Below, in pieces: positions 1 through 14,303 of a stretch of 64,000 bases of DNA. The stretch covers positions 4,526,001 through 4,590,000 of the forward strand of contig NW_026944384.1 in the NCBI RefSeq assembly GCF_033439725.1, written 5' to 3'. The number at the start of each line of letters is the position of its first letter. Position 1 is the stretch's first letter. Under the pieces are notes generated by a model. That model searched no databases, had not been told where the DNA came from, and was given only the letters and a program-made list of their open reading frames with translations. This stretch comes from Neurospora tetraspora (Eukaryota > Ascomycota > Sordariomycetes > Sordariales > Sordariaceae). The position numbers and the translations under genes are program-made.

Positions 1-334
1 ATCTCGAATCTGTCAGGAACACAGAGGTTTCTCACTGTTTATTAAGGATGTATGGTGGACGGCGCACTGCTATGCAGCGGTTCCTCTTCCCTTGGTAATA
101 AAAAATATCATCCAGGGCTTCTCGCTCCATGGCAGCAGCAGGCATATCGAAGCCAGTCCCATCCGAATCCTGCCAGCCTCGATGCTCAAACACACCATCC
201 GAACGCCCTCATCCGTCGAATTTCCGTACCCGAGCCAACCTCCACACCTGTTCACTTTCACAGTACCCAACCTCCACGACCAAAATGCGCTAAGGGAAAT
301 ATCCATCACTCTGGCTTAGCCCGGACGACTCCAT

Positions 335-1116
335 TCAGCACGTGATCGTTGCCGGTCCGGGGACGGTGTACGGTTTGCCGTCTAAATCCGGTTGACCCAG
401 CTTACCGTAAATGTTGATCAAGATGCCCGGGTCGTTCGACTTGTAAGCACCGGGGAAGCTCACGGTCGACGAAGGCGTGAAGGAACCGGACCCGGAAACG
501 TTGATCTGAGCGCACGACTGGTAGAACTGGGCCTGGCCCGAGTTCTTCGCTGAATGCAAGGCAATAATCTCGACGCGCAGGAGATATTGGCCAGGCGCGA
601 TGCAGTTGGGCAGGTTGAAGTAAGTCCAGCCGTTGTTCTGGAGCATGTTATCGACACCCCATTTCCGGCTACCGGTATCGAAGCCATCCTGCCAAATCTT
701 GAACCACTTTTGGCCGCTAGAGCTAGCCGATGCCGCGTTGTCGACTTTGGCAAGATAGGCGATAACTGGTCCCTTGTGGGACTTGGCGAAACTGGGCGCC
801 GCCGATGACATGCCCCCAGAATGCGCCGAGTCGGTCGCCCGGTGCGACGTTTATTACGGCCTGGGACCTGGTGCCCCAAGCTCCGCATGCCATGTTGCCG
901 CTGCTCACATCCTGAACGGGGTTATTGTTCCCCGGAGCACGGATGCCCGTGAGCTGGCCGTTGTCTTTGCCGTTGACCGAGAGTTTCTAAGTCCCCTTGT
1001 CAGCCCCAAGTCCCGTTGCCTGGAAGACAGAGTGCGTTCTCTATGCTTACCTGGAAGATGGCATGTGCCTCCACTGCTAGCCCGTACGTGATGAGAGATA
1101 GCAGTGAGATCTTCAT
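335..1116 (-). pseudogene. AA9 lytic polysaccharide monooxygenase, frameshifted
   Basis: Secreted copper enzyme family that oxidatively cleaves cellulose. Exon 1 (1051-1116) codes a 17-residue signal peptide, MKISLLSLITYGLAVEA, followed by HAIFQ. The histidine after the cleavage site would be the first ligand of the copper histidine brace. A 64-nt intron (987-1050, GTAAGC...TTAG) leads to exon 2, which reads KLSVNG and then FWGHVIGG, the second copper histidine. The conserved rest (SHKGPV, YLAKVDNA, GQAQFYQSCAQINV with the axial Tyr, NDPGILINIYG, final Cys) lies in another frame and ends at TGA 335-337. The frames break near 786-791. There the family normally has about 11 residues between GGAQ and SHKGP; here only 10 nt remain, a net loss of about 23 nt. 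No intron fits in so short a space. There is no CBM1 or other C-terminal module. A TATA-like box lies 94 bp upstream of the ATG. The family call is firm; whether the break is real or an assembly error is open. Confidence 0.8.
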
Positions 1117-1209
1117 TGTGAAGCCTGTTGAATTGAGCGGTGCCTATTGGGGATTGCCTGTCTTGCTCTGGTAGAACAATCCCACCGTATGGCTGCTCTC
1201 ACAACTTCA

Positions 1210-1217
1210 TATTTATA
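1210..1217 (-). promoter_or_regulatory. TATA-like box of the AA9 gene
   Basis: On the minus strand this reads TATAAATA, 94 bp upstream of the AA9 start codon. A CCAAT sequence on the same strand lies closer in, near 1146-1151. This placement suits an inducible secreted-enzyme promoter. It is assigned by motif and position only. Confidence 0.4.
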
Positions 1218-1900
1218 TCCGCTCCAACGACTCTTTCCATGAGCATACTTGCTAGATGGCAGCCTTTATCGACGGAGGTAGTTTGTCCATCCGAGAATTG
1301 CACCGAATCCCTTAAGTCCCGAACAAGTCAGAAGCCACATATAAATGAATATCACGGCAATCCCTGTTTCCATCATCACTTGGGACAAATGGACTGCGGT
1401 GTCCAGAGCTTGTCAGGCGGCTTGCAAGATCGGTAATCCTTGGAATGGCGGGGCCCCGGATTATGAGAGTGTGTCCGCAATCTATTTTGATAGAATGGTT
1501 GTAGATTGGTTCCGGACTCAAACGCGATCGAACGGGTTGGGCATCGCTACCATCAACGGCCGTCCCGTCTTTCAGATTGCGTCTGGCATTAACCGGGCCA
1601 GTCACGGGGCCAATTACCGGGACAACTCAACGATATCTTTGCTGACATAGAAATAGGGACAAGACGGATGAAGTCGAAACTGAGCCGGACGACGAATGAG
1701 GAGAAAGCAGCATACTATAAGTAACACTGCGATGATGTCGATCGACGGGCAGCCTGTGTCAACGATTCCGGTGGGATTGATATGCCAGCTTTGACTGTCG
1801 AAAACTTGTCCTGCGACACTTTCTCAAGCTGGTCGTGATTGATGGAAAAATCATAGAACAGCAGGCGACTCGGATTGTTTAACCTCTTTTATAGAGAATT

Positions 1901-2187
1901 ACAGTACAATACTGGTTTGTTTGTTAGTTTGAGACCTCTGGTCAACTTTCCTAGGCGTTTATATATCTAGTTGATCCGTTTCGTTCTATAACCAAAGCGT
2001 AATCTTACCTTACATATGCTATTTTGAAAATCTAATATGCTATATTGAATTTTGTTGATACCTTTCCGATCCGTACTTAGCTATTCATTTTATCTTTGTG
2101 AAGTTTGGGACAATTCGGGATAGATCTCGTCCAGTATACCAGGAGTACCAAGCTAACAAACAAACCAGTATTAGATTGTACGTGCTA
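1901..2187. repeat. AT-rich foldback (MITE-like) element
   Basis: A perfect 20-bp inverted repeat lies at 1908-1927 and 2153-2172. Imperfect pairing extends to about 1901-1940 and 2143-2187. The arms enclose about 220 bp of markedly AT-rich DNA with a partly repeated ATATGCTAT motif. No transposase frame lies inside. The form resembles a miniature inverted-repeat element, but no clear target-site duplication is visible, so the ends are approximate. Confidence 0.5.
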
Positions 2188-2673
2188 TGGCAGACTGTTG
2201 TGCGCAAGTCAGAGTGATATATCTTTCCAGGCAATTGGAGGAGATGACATTGAACATTACGAAGGTGTTTTGCACGAATCCTTCAGAGTAGACACAGCTT
2301 TAAAGTAAGCTTTGCTCTGAGGAGAGAAGAATGAGCGGGGAGAAGTCCAAGGAAAGAAGGGTCATTGAAGACGGGACGGGATCTCACGTTGACATGAACT
2401 GATCAGCTGATAAAGCACGATTCACCGGACCACAATAGAGAATGCGCTTGCTCGCGCGGAAAACCAGGCTCAGGCAGAATTATGTGAGAATTGTGTTCTT
2501 GAGTAGTGGAATCATATGAAAGACTCAGTGCGCTTTCAATCAACACCTGTTGTGTAGGTGAATCAGTGAAGTGTCAACAAGCCCTCGATGTTGTCGTGAA
2601 TATCAACTCGACTTGTGACGTTTGAGATGGTGGTGAGGGTGGATCCTCAAGCGGGACCGATGGCCCAGTATTC

Positions 2674-2685
2674 AACCCTAACCCA
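2674..2685 (+). promoter_or_regulatory. Telomere-repeat-like motif (telobox)
   Basis: The 12-mer AACCCTAACCCA lies about 510 bp upstream of the POM34 start. The same 12-mer occurs at 13151-13162. Telobox-type sites bound by Myb-type factors are known in fungal promoters; use here is inferred. Confidence 0.3.
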
Positions 2686-3192
2686 AAAGATGATTCCTGC
2701 TTGGCGTTAGGTCCGGCAGTGACCGGCAACAAGCTTTGGTCTTGCCTGCCTGGAGCCTGAGAGCTTCACTTTGCCAAGCCGCCGCTGGCACTTGTGAAGT
2801 CCCACTCTGGACTGTCCCGCGACGCCTGGGTTCTGGTCCAGTGTTGACTTTCGCGGCGCGCGACTCGAGCGTCAGTTTTTCCTTTGACTTGCGACTGACG
2901 ACAACAGAAGACGCCCAGAACCCAGCCATTGACGAGCTCAACCTCCGCATGCGCCCACGGCCACGGCCATTCATCTACTATTAACCATTATCGACAGCGA
3001 GAACGACTTACAGATCACAAAAGCAGCTTAACCGATCGGCTGCAGTACGGGCGCAAAACGGACGACATCATCGACGAGATCAGTGACGATACTGATAGTC
3101 TTATCAACCCCATTAAGAACGAAGCGCGTCCTCCGACCACCCAGTACATCATCCATATCTTTCGACCAATCAACCTGATTCAATAAGTTACC

Positions 3193-4114
3193 ATGGCGAC
3201 GACCGTGACCCGAAATGTCCTAACTCCGGTCAAGCAAACCGCCCCCGCCGCCACGGTCCAAGCGAGCCCCGGCAACTGGAGGCATCCTCTACTGGCCGAG
3301 ATAACGAAGCGGCGAAGTAGGACTGTCTTTGGCGAAGAGAACGTGAGGCAAATCGCATACAACTCTTTGGCTCTCTTCCTTATCGAGGGCCTACGGGCGG
3401 TTTTGCACCCTTACTTCCGCGTGGATTTGTACGTTGTTTTGTCTCCCACCGTCCCATCCCGGCCCATGAACCCAACTTAATCCTGGGAGCAAACAAGCAA
3501 GCAATGGTACCAACGATCCTGACCATTGTTGTATTAGCCTCACCTTGAGTTCGAAAAGCTACGGCAGCTGGATCTACGCCGTCCTCCTCCTGGTCCCTCT
3601 GTTCAACATCGTCGTGGCATTACTGCCGCTCTTCCGCCCGGCAGATGACCTCTCCGACATCCCCCTGACGCCTTCCCAGAGGAAGCTTCTCGGACTGCCG
3701 CCGATCGCGAAAGCGACCCCGGGGGCCACCGCTATCAGCACACCTCCCAAGTATTCTAGGACGCCATCAATGGCAGGAACGCCGGCTAGCATGAAGACGG
3801 GTGGCTCTGCGCTGTCGGTGGCCAATAACGGTAGCCCGGGAAGAACTCTCAACGCGCCGTACTCGCCTTCGCCCGTCAGCCCTCTGTTTCAGAAGTCTAC
3901 GATGAACGTTCCCAGCCCGCTCGGCGCCAGCACGATGAGCAACCCCTTTGCATCGAGCATCAGCAGCAGCGCTTTTGGATCTAGCACAGGCAGCAGTGTG
4001 TTTGGTGAAGGTCCGGCCACGCCGACCCCGGCGTCTGGAAAGCGGTCGAATGTGTCGAGTGTTGCGTTGACCAACAAGTGGCTGTATGAGAAGCGAAGGA
4101 GGCTGGATTGCTGA
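3193..4114 (+). CDS. pom34: Nucleoporin POM34 (nuclear pore membrane protein)
   Basis: Likely orthologue of the integral membrane nucleoporin Pom34, which helps anchor the pore complex in the nuclear envelope. Exon 1 is 3193-3428, a 121-nt intron 3429-3549 (GTACGT...TTGAG), exon 2 3550-4114, giving 266 aa. The splice joins RVD to FSKSYGSW. The ATG sits in a good context (ACCATGG) just after an in-frame stop. Two hydrophobic stretches, about residues 55-72 and 85-106, form a hairpin-like membrane domain. The remainder is Ser/Pro/Thr-rich and disordered, with repeated TP/SP sites (possible mitotic phosphorylation) and the conserved NKWLYEK motif close to the end. The protein ends only a few residues after that motif, so the last codons are the least certain part. 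It converges on the next gene, with 0.87 kb between stops. Confidence 0.8.
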
Positions 4115-4980
4115 CTTCTGCTGGTATGTTCTCCTTAGGACTTGACTTTTGTTTGCTCACTCGCGCTTCCTCCTCAATCAGTGGTGGTTTCCTCCTATGT
4201 CGACTAGAGGTAGCAGCAGCGTGATGCAGCAGGGTCTGTGATCACCACCACTTCACTTTGGCGGGATTCTTCCTCCGGTCTTTGTGAGGAGTTTTCTTCC
4301 CTTCTGTATAAGGTTCTTGTATGTTAGCTATGGACTGGACGTTGAGAATGGTCTGCGTGGCTCTTTATTTTCATGAGTCGGCACGGTGATGTTCAGTCAG
4401 TCAATGATGGGGGTTTCCGTTTTGGGGCGCATTTTTCTTAGCGAGAAGAGAACTACTGATCCAAGATACCCATTTGTTTTTTTTCCAGCCCTAGAAGTCT
4501 ACTTCTCAGTCTGTTGATATTCCGATCATGATCATGAGGGCGTGACAAGGCCCTATGCTACTTCTACTCATCGTAGGGGTATGGGTCATTTCACCTTGCA
4601 TCGCTCTCTGTATTGTTGGTTGGTAGGTAGTACAGATTTTTGGTATTCATTCATCTGTATCTGAATCCAGCGGCCGTGTGCTGCTGCTGCTGCTCTTCAA
4701 CTTCCATTCCTCCAATTGTTACTTTCCCCATGGTATCATTTGAGCTCTCAAAAAACAGAAACGGATCGGAAGAATAACAAAGCAAAAGGGGTCCCGAAAA
4801 TATCCGCTTATCAAAAAGTGTTGTGGTTGAAGAAAAATCCATCCAAGCAAAATCTCCCTTTTCACATCAAAATCCAAATCACATCATGAGAAGTTACCAC
4901 TTTTCTTCCCTTCTTCCGTCCTTTGATCTCACATCACCTCCGTTTCGCTCTTCACCCTCTCCCTACCGCCTTCGCCCCCC
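4115..4980. other. Intergenic between convergent genes
   Basis: This holds the two facing 3' flanks of POM34 and the epoxide-hydrolase-like gene. It is T-rich, with a short CTG run around 4680-4695. No coding or RNA feature is visible. Confidence 0.5.
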
Positions 4981-7306
<2,326 letters not shown>

Positions 7307-9854
7307 TGTTGATCCAGCTCTATGATTCCTCGTTTCCAAAGAGCTTGTTATGCAGTATTCGAAGTTATGGGACGAGACAGGTGAAGATGGCTATGGTTAG
7401 TAAATTATAAGTGCAAAGATATATCGAAAATGACAGTCGAGAAATCGATCGACACAGTTCACAAGTAAAAACAAAAAAACAGTTGAAAGTTTCAGTGCCA
7501 CCTAGACACGCAGAGGTCCTTCAACGAATATGTATACATGTGAGAAAGGAAGGAAGGAAGGGAAAAAGAAATAACAGAACGAAAAGGATCTTCAGCCACC
7601 AGATGGGGATATGGGTCTGGGCTGAAGAAGACCAAAAAGAGGTAGGGGACTAGGTAGGTATGGTCGGTACCTAGCTTGAGAGGAGGAGGTAAGGTGTAGT
7701 GTAGAGGCACACCCCCCCCTAGTTTATAAGTACATACAGAAGAATATTTGAGGACCTGCATGCGGACTCGCAAAAAGCCGTAAAGCCGTTGGCGCACCTT
7801 TATCAGGCCATCCGAGAAGCAGGCCAAGAGAAAAAGTACCTACTTTTTGCTGTGCTTATGCAAGGTCAATCATGTACATTCATGCGCGCCCAAAAGTAGT
7901 AGCGCCAGAAACACCACGGCAGATTTGTTCCAAGCCATTCTAGTGTACTTCCTCGGGTACGCAGTGTACCTACCCGCATTCTTCTCCTGTATGCTGTACC
8001 TATGCTGTATGTACAGTTGTCGGATTATAGCTATTTTAGTTTTAGCCTCTGTTGTTTGTGGAATGGGTTTTTGTTTATCAACTGCTTGTTCCCCCCTCCC
8101 CTCCCGGTCCGCATTTCTCTGTTACCTATCGCATCACAAACTTCTTTCTTTTTGCTTGGCTTGACCGGAGGAAACCCTACGAGAGGGACCCGGGATCTGG
8201 TACAAGGAAATGACGGCAGCAATGCGCGCCATATCGCCAATGATACCGTACATAGTCATATTTAAGGGGTCGGACTAGGTAGGGGGGGTTGGGCCTGTTT
8301 GGCTTGGTGGGGAGAGGGGGTACATATTGACCGGACTGACGACAAGGTCACAAGCCTGCAATGCGAGAGGAGGGCCGAAGAGAAGAGGAGAAGAGGAGAC
8401 AGAAAGAAAGAGAAAGAGGGTCTCGAAAGCAGAAACGGGCGATGCCAAATCTCCAAATCAAGTGAACGAAACCGAAGTTCGTCGCATATCCACATCCACA
8501 TGCGATTCTGGGTGATGGATTTCCGGGGTCCGACTGCGTACACACCATGATGTTCGACAATGAACATGGACCGTTTTCCCAAGTTCCAGAAACTAACCTC
8601 AAGCCACGCCCATTGGACGTTATGATTCTGTTTACACAGTAGGTAGTTCTCCCTTGATGTCCCTTTCCAAAGACCAATGGACGTTTTAGAGCCTCTCGTC
8701 CGTCGTCCATCGTCATCCCCACGAACCGTTGGACTTTCACTTGACGCGCGCCGCGCAAAAACGCACCGCACCCAGGCGATCTCACAAGTCACAACCCACC
8801 ACCCTGCCGCCTATCTGTGGCTAGAGCACCCCCTTGCACAATTGGACTTGAGGGTCTTCTCCTATCTCCATTGGCCAGTGTCCCCATTTGCCGCGGTAGC
8901 AGCCACACGAGCCGTGCCTTGGAAGTCATGAAACAGTGGCGGTGCTGACGAGTCCTTGAATTAGTGCGACCTTGGCGAACCCTTGCAGGTTTCGAACGGG
9001 AAATTGATCAACCAAGGGTCCGACCAACCGAAGATTCGACGATGAGATGCAATGGCAGTGTGTCACTTCAGTTTGGTTGTCTCGGTTGTGCCTGCGGGGG
9101 AAAGTTTGGGGTTCTTCCTTTGACCTCTCGGAGAACATTTGAGGTTTGCGGAGAGAGACATCAGACAAAAGGTACCTCTAGCGAAGAGTGAGCGCAGGGC
9201 ACTTAAACCAAGCATCAAGTAACCGCGGTACATGTCACATCATCGCTTGACATCATCTTGGGATTTTAGATGAGGCCAAAGCAATGTCTGTTATTACCAC
9301 CGAAACTCGACCAGATCGCATTGTGTGTGTCACCCACCCACCTGCCCAATTGATATTGTATGTCTTATGCTACACGACATGTAAGCAAGGCGTCCGTATG
9401 CACTCGCCACTCTCGTAGATAGAGCCCTGCGCCAACAATGTGGCTGGAGGGTGTACAGTTATAGTGATATGGGATCTTCAAGCTCATTATTTTGTTATCT
9501 AGAGGTAGGTATTTCTGTAGTTGTTCTATCATTGCTCTCGCCACAACTGGCTGAGCAGATCTGTGGGCGGCCTCCCTTGGACTCATGTCCGCCCATGATT
9601 ATCAGTCCTTTGCAGAACCAAGTTCTTGAAACCTCCTATCACATCCCCAGGCATGTTACCCAACAGCTCGAAGAAGGCCGCTCACTTGTAGTGTAATTGA
9701 TCGCCACCACACGACGCCGGTCTTCTTGTCGCCACAATGGCACCTCAGCCACAAACAAAACCAATGACTGCAATTGGTGTTCCCCCTATTTCCCTTCCAA
9801 GAATCATACACAACAGCCAACAAACCAAGCTGAAACCCATCACCACAGATTCTT
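7307..9854. other. Intergenic, 2.5 kb
   Basis: The region lies upstream of the epoxide-hydrolase-like gene and downstream of HID1. It contains purine-rich GAAGAGGAGA-type runs near 8385-8420. Several short frames on both strands look random in composition. I see no gene or RNA. Confidence 0.5.
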
Positions 9855-12780
9855 CTAGCCGCTCCTCCGCGGGGCCTGGGCTCCTCCTGGAGGAACAGGT
9901 GAACCTGCAGCTCCCCGGAGGTTGATAGCTCCGATGCGAGATACGATGTTGCTTCCAACCGCATCCACGGCTCCACGGGGGGAAGTCAGCGAAGGGCCCT
10001 GTGCTGCCGTCTGTTGCACATGGAAGAGCTTGATGTTGGTCGTGTTCCAGATGCCCACAGTGCCTCTGGCAACCTGCATTTCGCTGGCAAAGACGAACCC
10101 CCAAAGAAGGGACTCGTACCATCCTAGCGCCATCGGTGACCATTCAAACATGTGAACCCGTACTGGGGAGGCATCCACGCCAACAAGTTGGATCTCCTGG
10201 ATCCTCTGTAAAACTGCCGGCGTGGGCGAGTCTGTAGCAATGGATTGGCGAGGTAGCAGCGCCGTGAGCTGATTGATCAGCGTCAAGATGGTATGAAGCG
10301 GCAGCTCTGGGAGCCAGCTATCAATCCATTCAGCGGTTGGCTCAAACGCCCCGGTCTGGGACTGGCCGGATATAGAGTAGCCGCCCAAGCTGCTTGTGCT
10401 GTTTTGCCGGGAGAAGCGCGGTCCTGCCGGCATCTTACCTCTGGCCTTTTCCGACATGCCTCGAAGCTGTCTTGGTACATCACTGCCATCCGCATGGGGT
10501 TCTACAGAAGATGCACGGGACGGGTTCTCGCTATGGCTTGAAGGAGATGGAGTAGGCCGTTGCTCATCATCGCTGTCGTCATCGTCACCAACGGCGAATG
10601 CTCCATCCTCGGGAACATCATGGAGTGTAGGTACCCGCGTGATAGACGCTGTGGGGCTCCGTAGACTCTCCAACGAGCTTCTCGTCGAGTTAGTCTCCAA
10701 TGGGTCATTTGAGGCAGCAGCCTCCTTCTTTTTTCGGTTACGTCTCTCTATCTCCTCCTGGCCACTTTCCAATGTGAAAGAGCGCAGGGCTTCGAATCGC
10801 TTTCTATTCCTAATAATGGCGTATATGAAGTGGGGGTTCTCTGCGGGAATTCGTCAGAACACAAGTCAACTAACTTCCCAGTGATGGTGTGACTTACTCT
10901 TATACTGATGCTCCACAATAGCATTGATGGACTCCAACAATGATCTTAGTAGGTTATGATTTGTCTCATTCGCCATCAGGAACGAAGGGGATGACATTGA
11001 GTTATAGAGTTGGATGAGTCTGGTGCAGGTAGATCCGCTGAGCCCTTCAAGGTAAGCGGATATGTTATTAATAACAGCCAGGAGCGCAGGATAAATGACG
11101 GTCAGCTTCCCCTGACTCTTGGTGATGAGATTATATATAGACTAAGCAGCTGGTTAGAATCAGAGCTCCAGATTTGTGCTTGAGAAAACTCACTTGGATT
11201 AGGAAGTCTGCATAGGTTCCCCTGAAGCCAGTAATCCGGATAGCCGGAGGAAGTGTCTCTTGGGCCTCAAACATTTTGTTGAGATTGATGCCGAAGTTCT
11301 TTTCTGCGCTCAGGGTCTGGAGCAGGAAAGCACACATCCTCACCACGCCCTGCTTCGAGGCGTCGCCCTTGTACTCAAGCGCATAGAACAGGACAAAAAT
11401 TACAAAGTCGTGTGCCCGCTCAGTGTCGATCATGAAAGAGCGGAAGCGTTTATTGCACTGGGTCAGTTCCCAGAACAGCATGATGGTCTCGGGGGCGAAC
11501 CGAACTGAGTTCTGTGCCCCTGGGATATAGGAGGCGTTGGCCTGGAGCGGTTGATGCAGTATCCGTGTCATGCCGTCCACGATGAACTGGAAATCTTGGG
11601 GGCGATGGAGCCTGCCAGCAAAGTGACGGTAGAAGTTCTTGGGTGTCAGAACTCCTGGCTCCTCTGGGACAGGGTAGAGCAGAACCACCAAGAGAAACTG
11701 CAGAGTATATGTGACGAGAATTTGTTTGGGATCCTTGAAAACTAGAGTGTTGTACGGCACACGCCAGGTGGCAGGGTTATACTTGAGTGTCTAGCACATG
11801 ATTAGCATGTGTGACCTGCGGGGACGAATATGGTAACTTGCCGTGTTCAGTAGCGAGCACAAGACCGAGAGAACCACTTGCTTGTCTGGACAAGTGCATA
11901 TGTGGGTGAGGGCCCGGGTTCCCTTCAGCGGCAAGACACTCAGCGACATATACATGCTTTGGCTCGTCAGGGTCAGCAACAGCCGCAGGATTTCACATCG
12001 GTTGCTCTCATGTTCTTTGGTAGTCGGTATCGACGTCGCACAGCCCACGCCGCTCTGCCAGATCGAATAGCTGACTTTGGGACTGCCATGTGGTTGTCTT
12101 GGTACCGTAAGGTCGGAGAAGAACAACAAATCGACAAGAGTGTCGATAAGCTCCTCAGCTAGCGGCTTTGCGTCCTCGAACTCTTCGGGCGGTCTAGGCT
12201 GGACTTCTTGCGACTCGTCGAAGAGCACCTCGTTGGCTATTAGAGATGTCCTGGTGCGTTTGCGACGGCGGGCCCAGAAGAAGTTCTCCTCCCAGGCTTG
12301 GAGCGACTCTTTCTCGTAGAGGAACGGGAGGATGCGGGTGAGGACTCGGATGCAGTTGAGAGCATGACTGTCGGGAGCGATCTCGGGATCGGGGAACGAG
12401 GGGTGGTGACGGAGTACAAAGAGTCGCGATGTCACGGCTAATATCAACGTTTCCAGATTCTCCAAGGCATTGTCTCGGGTTCGGCGAACGTCGGCAGGGG
12501 CGAACAGACTGAAGACATCTTCCGAGGTTTCGGGCAATTCCCAGAACTACAAACACCAGAAAGTTACACGGTTAGCCCCAGTTACCGCTAGATGTGGATG
12601 AGGACGGGTTCATGAGGGTATACACAAGAGGGCGGGCGGAGGAGACAGCTGGGTATCAAGGGCCATGGACTAGGCAATACTGACTGATGTCCAGTAGGTA
12701 TCATCGGCGGGGATGTGTCGTTCTTCAGAGAGGCGGAAGATGCCCTTCTTGAATACTAGCTTAGAGTCGCTCGCACCCAT
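9855..12780 (-). CDS. hid1: HID1 family trafficking protein
   Basis: Orthologue of HID1, a peripheral Golgi protein that acts in trafficking and secretory-granule formation. Five exons (12685-12780, 11842-12546, 11194-11790, 10898-11141, 9855-10840) give 875 aa. The N-terminus MGASDSKLVF carries a Gly2 myristoylation signal, as in animal HID-1, followed by DDTYWTSFWELPETSEDVF. Family blocks include LETLILAVTSRL, WEENFFW, NPATWRVPYNTLVF and NPHFIYAIIRNRKRFEAL. Residues of roughly 560-700 are an acidic, Ser-rich disordered insert, and a conserved ATAEWIDSW-type block (here TAEWIDSWLPELP) follows it. Introns are 138, 51, 53 and 57 nt. Intron 2 (11791-11841) uses a GC donor (G/GCAAGT), the only one that keeps frame. 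The gene is divergent from SPC3, 658 bp between start codons. Confidence 0.9.
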
Positions 12781-13438
12781 TTTGGCAGCTTAGGGACATA
12801 GCATTCATTGATATCATGCCACAAAATAAAATGAACCGGGAGCGGAGGATGGAAAGGCAGAGGTAGATCCGCTATGTCTCGTTTCTTGACGTGTCGCTGG
12901 CTCGTTGGAGTGGTGGACTTGTGATGATTTGCAGATGGTTTGGGTCAGTGCAGTGAGGTGCAACCGGCTCGTTACATCACAGGCTGCGACTGTCAGAAGT
13001 GTGTCTCTGTCCCGGGGGAAGCTACTGTGTAAAGGGAAAGTGGTTCCACCCCGGGAACCCCCAGGGCATCGAATCGGTGGATCGATCTGGTCTGTGCGTT
13101 CTGGGGTCGGCCAGCACGGCATGCTGCCGTTTCAATGTTAACCCATATGTAACCCTAACCCAGCATCATCATCATCACGATCTGGCCTTATCGACAATCC
13201 GTCAAGGTGCCCTTCCGAGTATCAAAGCTGGCCAAAACCGCTGATGACAGCAACAACAACACCATTATCAACCTTTCCCACCGAAACTGTGTGGACCTGC
13301 CCATGAAATCTTTCAGGTGACATCGGACTAAAGAATTGTGTTTACACCGACGTCAACGGTCTCCTGGTTACCCCCTCCTTCGGAGCGCATCTTGAACCCC
13401 AAGCTTCGAGACAGGGACCATCCACCTATTCGCCCACC
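12781..13438. promoter_or_regulatory. Shared HID1/SPC3 divergent promoter region
   Basis: These 658 bp separate two divergent start codons of secretory-pathway genes. The region contains the 12-mer AACCCTAACCCA at 13151-13162, identical to the one upstream of POM34, followed by a short CAT run. No gene is visible. Shared regulation is an inference from layout. Confidence 0.4.
13151..13162 (+). promoter_or_regulatory. Telomere-repeat-like motif (telobox)
   Basis: AACCCTAACCCA, 277 bp upstream of the SPC3 ATG within the divergent promoter. It is the second exact copy of this 12-mer in the window. Confidence 0.35.
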
Positions 13439-14303
13439 ATGTATACATCAGTAGTAAGACTACAGAATGTTTTTGGCTTCTTCACAACAGTCGCCTTTGT
13501 AGTCGCGGCCTTCATCGCCGCCTCCGACTTCGTCACAGAACGGGCGCCGATTGTTCGAACCCTCAAGACAACCAGTGTCCAAGTGTGAGTTGTGATGCCT
13601 GCCCCCCCTCTGTACCTGGACACGCGCGAACCTCTTGTGCCATGCACCTCCCATCATGCAAATCGCCTGCTAACCAACTGCCAAATCCCAACAGCGTCCG
13701 AGGCCGACCGCACTACTACAGCAGCAAAAAGGAAGAATACGCCATCATCAACTTCTCTCTCGACGCCGACCTCTCCTCGCTCTTCACATGGAACACCAAG
13801 CAAGTCTTCGTCTACGTAAGCGCTGAGTGGCCGGCGGCCGACCATGCGAAGACGAATGCCACCAACGAGGCCGTGATCTGGGATACCATCATCACCTCGC
13901 CTAGCGCCGACCACCTGGCCAACATTGGTCCTGTGGCCATGAAGAAGCTGCGGAAGAGCGCTGGCGGGAAGAGTATCGATCCTAACCGGTAAGCACCACT
14001 GCCTACCACATACCTCTTCTGTGACCTACTTACTTACTAACTCTATTTCTGAATAACAGCGGTAAACTCTCCCTCAAGAACCAACGCCACAAGTACAAAA
14101 TCACCCACCCCTCCGGCAAGCTCGCCATGACCGACAACGTCACCCTCCGTCTGCACTACAATGTCCAGCCGTGGGTTGGTCTGCTCACCTGGGACCAAGA
14201 CGTCGACTACGGGTACTGGAAGGCTCTGAAGAATGGGGTGAGCAAGCGCTTCAAGCTGCCTGCAATTAAGGAGAAGAAGGCGGCGTCGGCGGGCGCCCGG
14301 TAG
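13439..14303 (+). CDS. spc3: Signal peptidase complex subunit SPC3
   Basis: Orthologue of Spc3/SPCS3 (SPC22/23), the essential ER-membrane glycoprotein subunit of signal peptidase. Exons 13439-13584, 13695-13988 and 14060-14303, with introns of 110 and 71 nt, give 227 aa. The N-terminus MYTSVVRLQNVFGFF leads into a single signal-anchor helix, about residues 13-32. The lumenal domain shows the family blocks VRGRPHYY, INFSLDADLSSLFTWNTKQVFVY, the NATNEA glycosylation sequon, VIWDTII, KYKITHP and VGLLTWD. The end is Lys/Ala-rich. Length matches the fungal family. Its neighbour across the promoter, HID1, also serves the secretory pathway. Confidence 0.93.

Larger units (their letters stand above)
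1117..3192. other. Intergenic, AA9 and POM34 divergent upstream regions
   Basis: No gene can be supported here. It holds the AA9 promoter on the left, an AT-rich foldback element around 1.9-2.2 kb, a telomere-like 12-mer at 2674-2685 and the POM34 leader on the right. A 101-codon plus-strand frame at 1345-1650 matches no family I know. Confidence 0.5.

Noticed and set aside
1345-1650. 101-codon plus-strand frame
   Set aside because: It has an ATG but no signal peptide, no family and no sign of introns; it lies in a promoter region.
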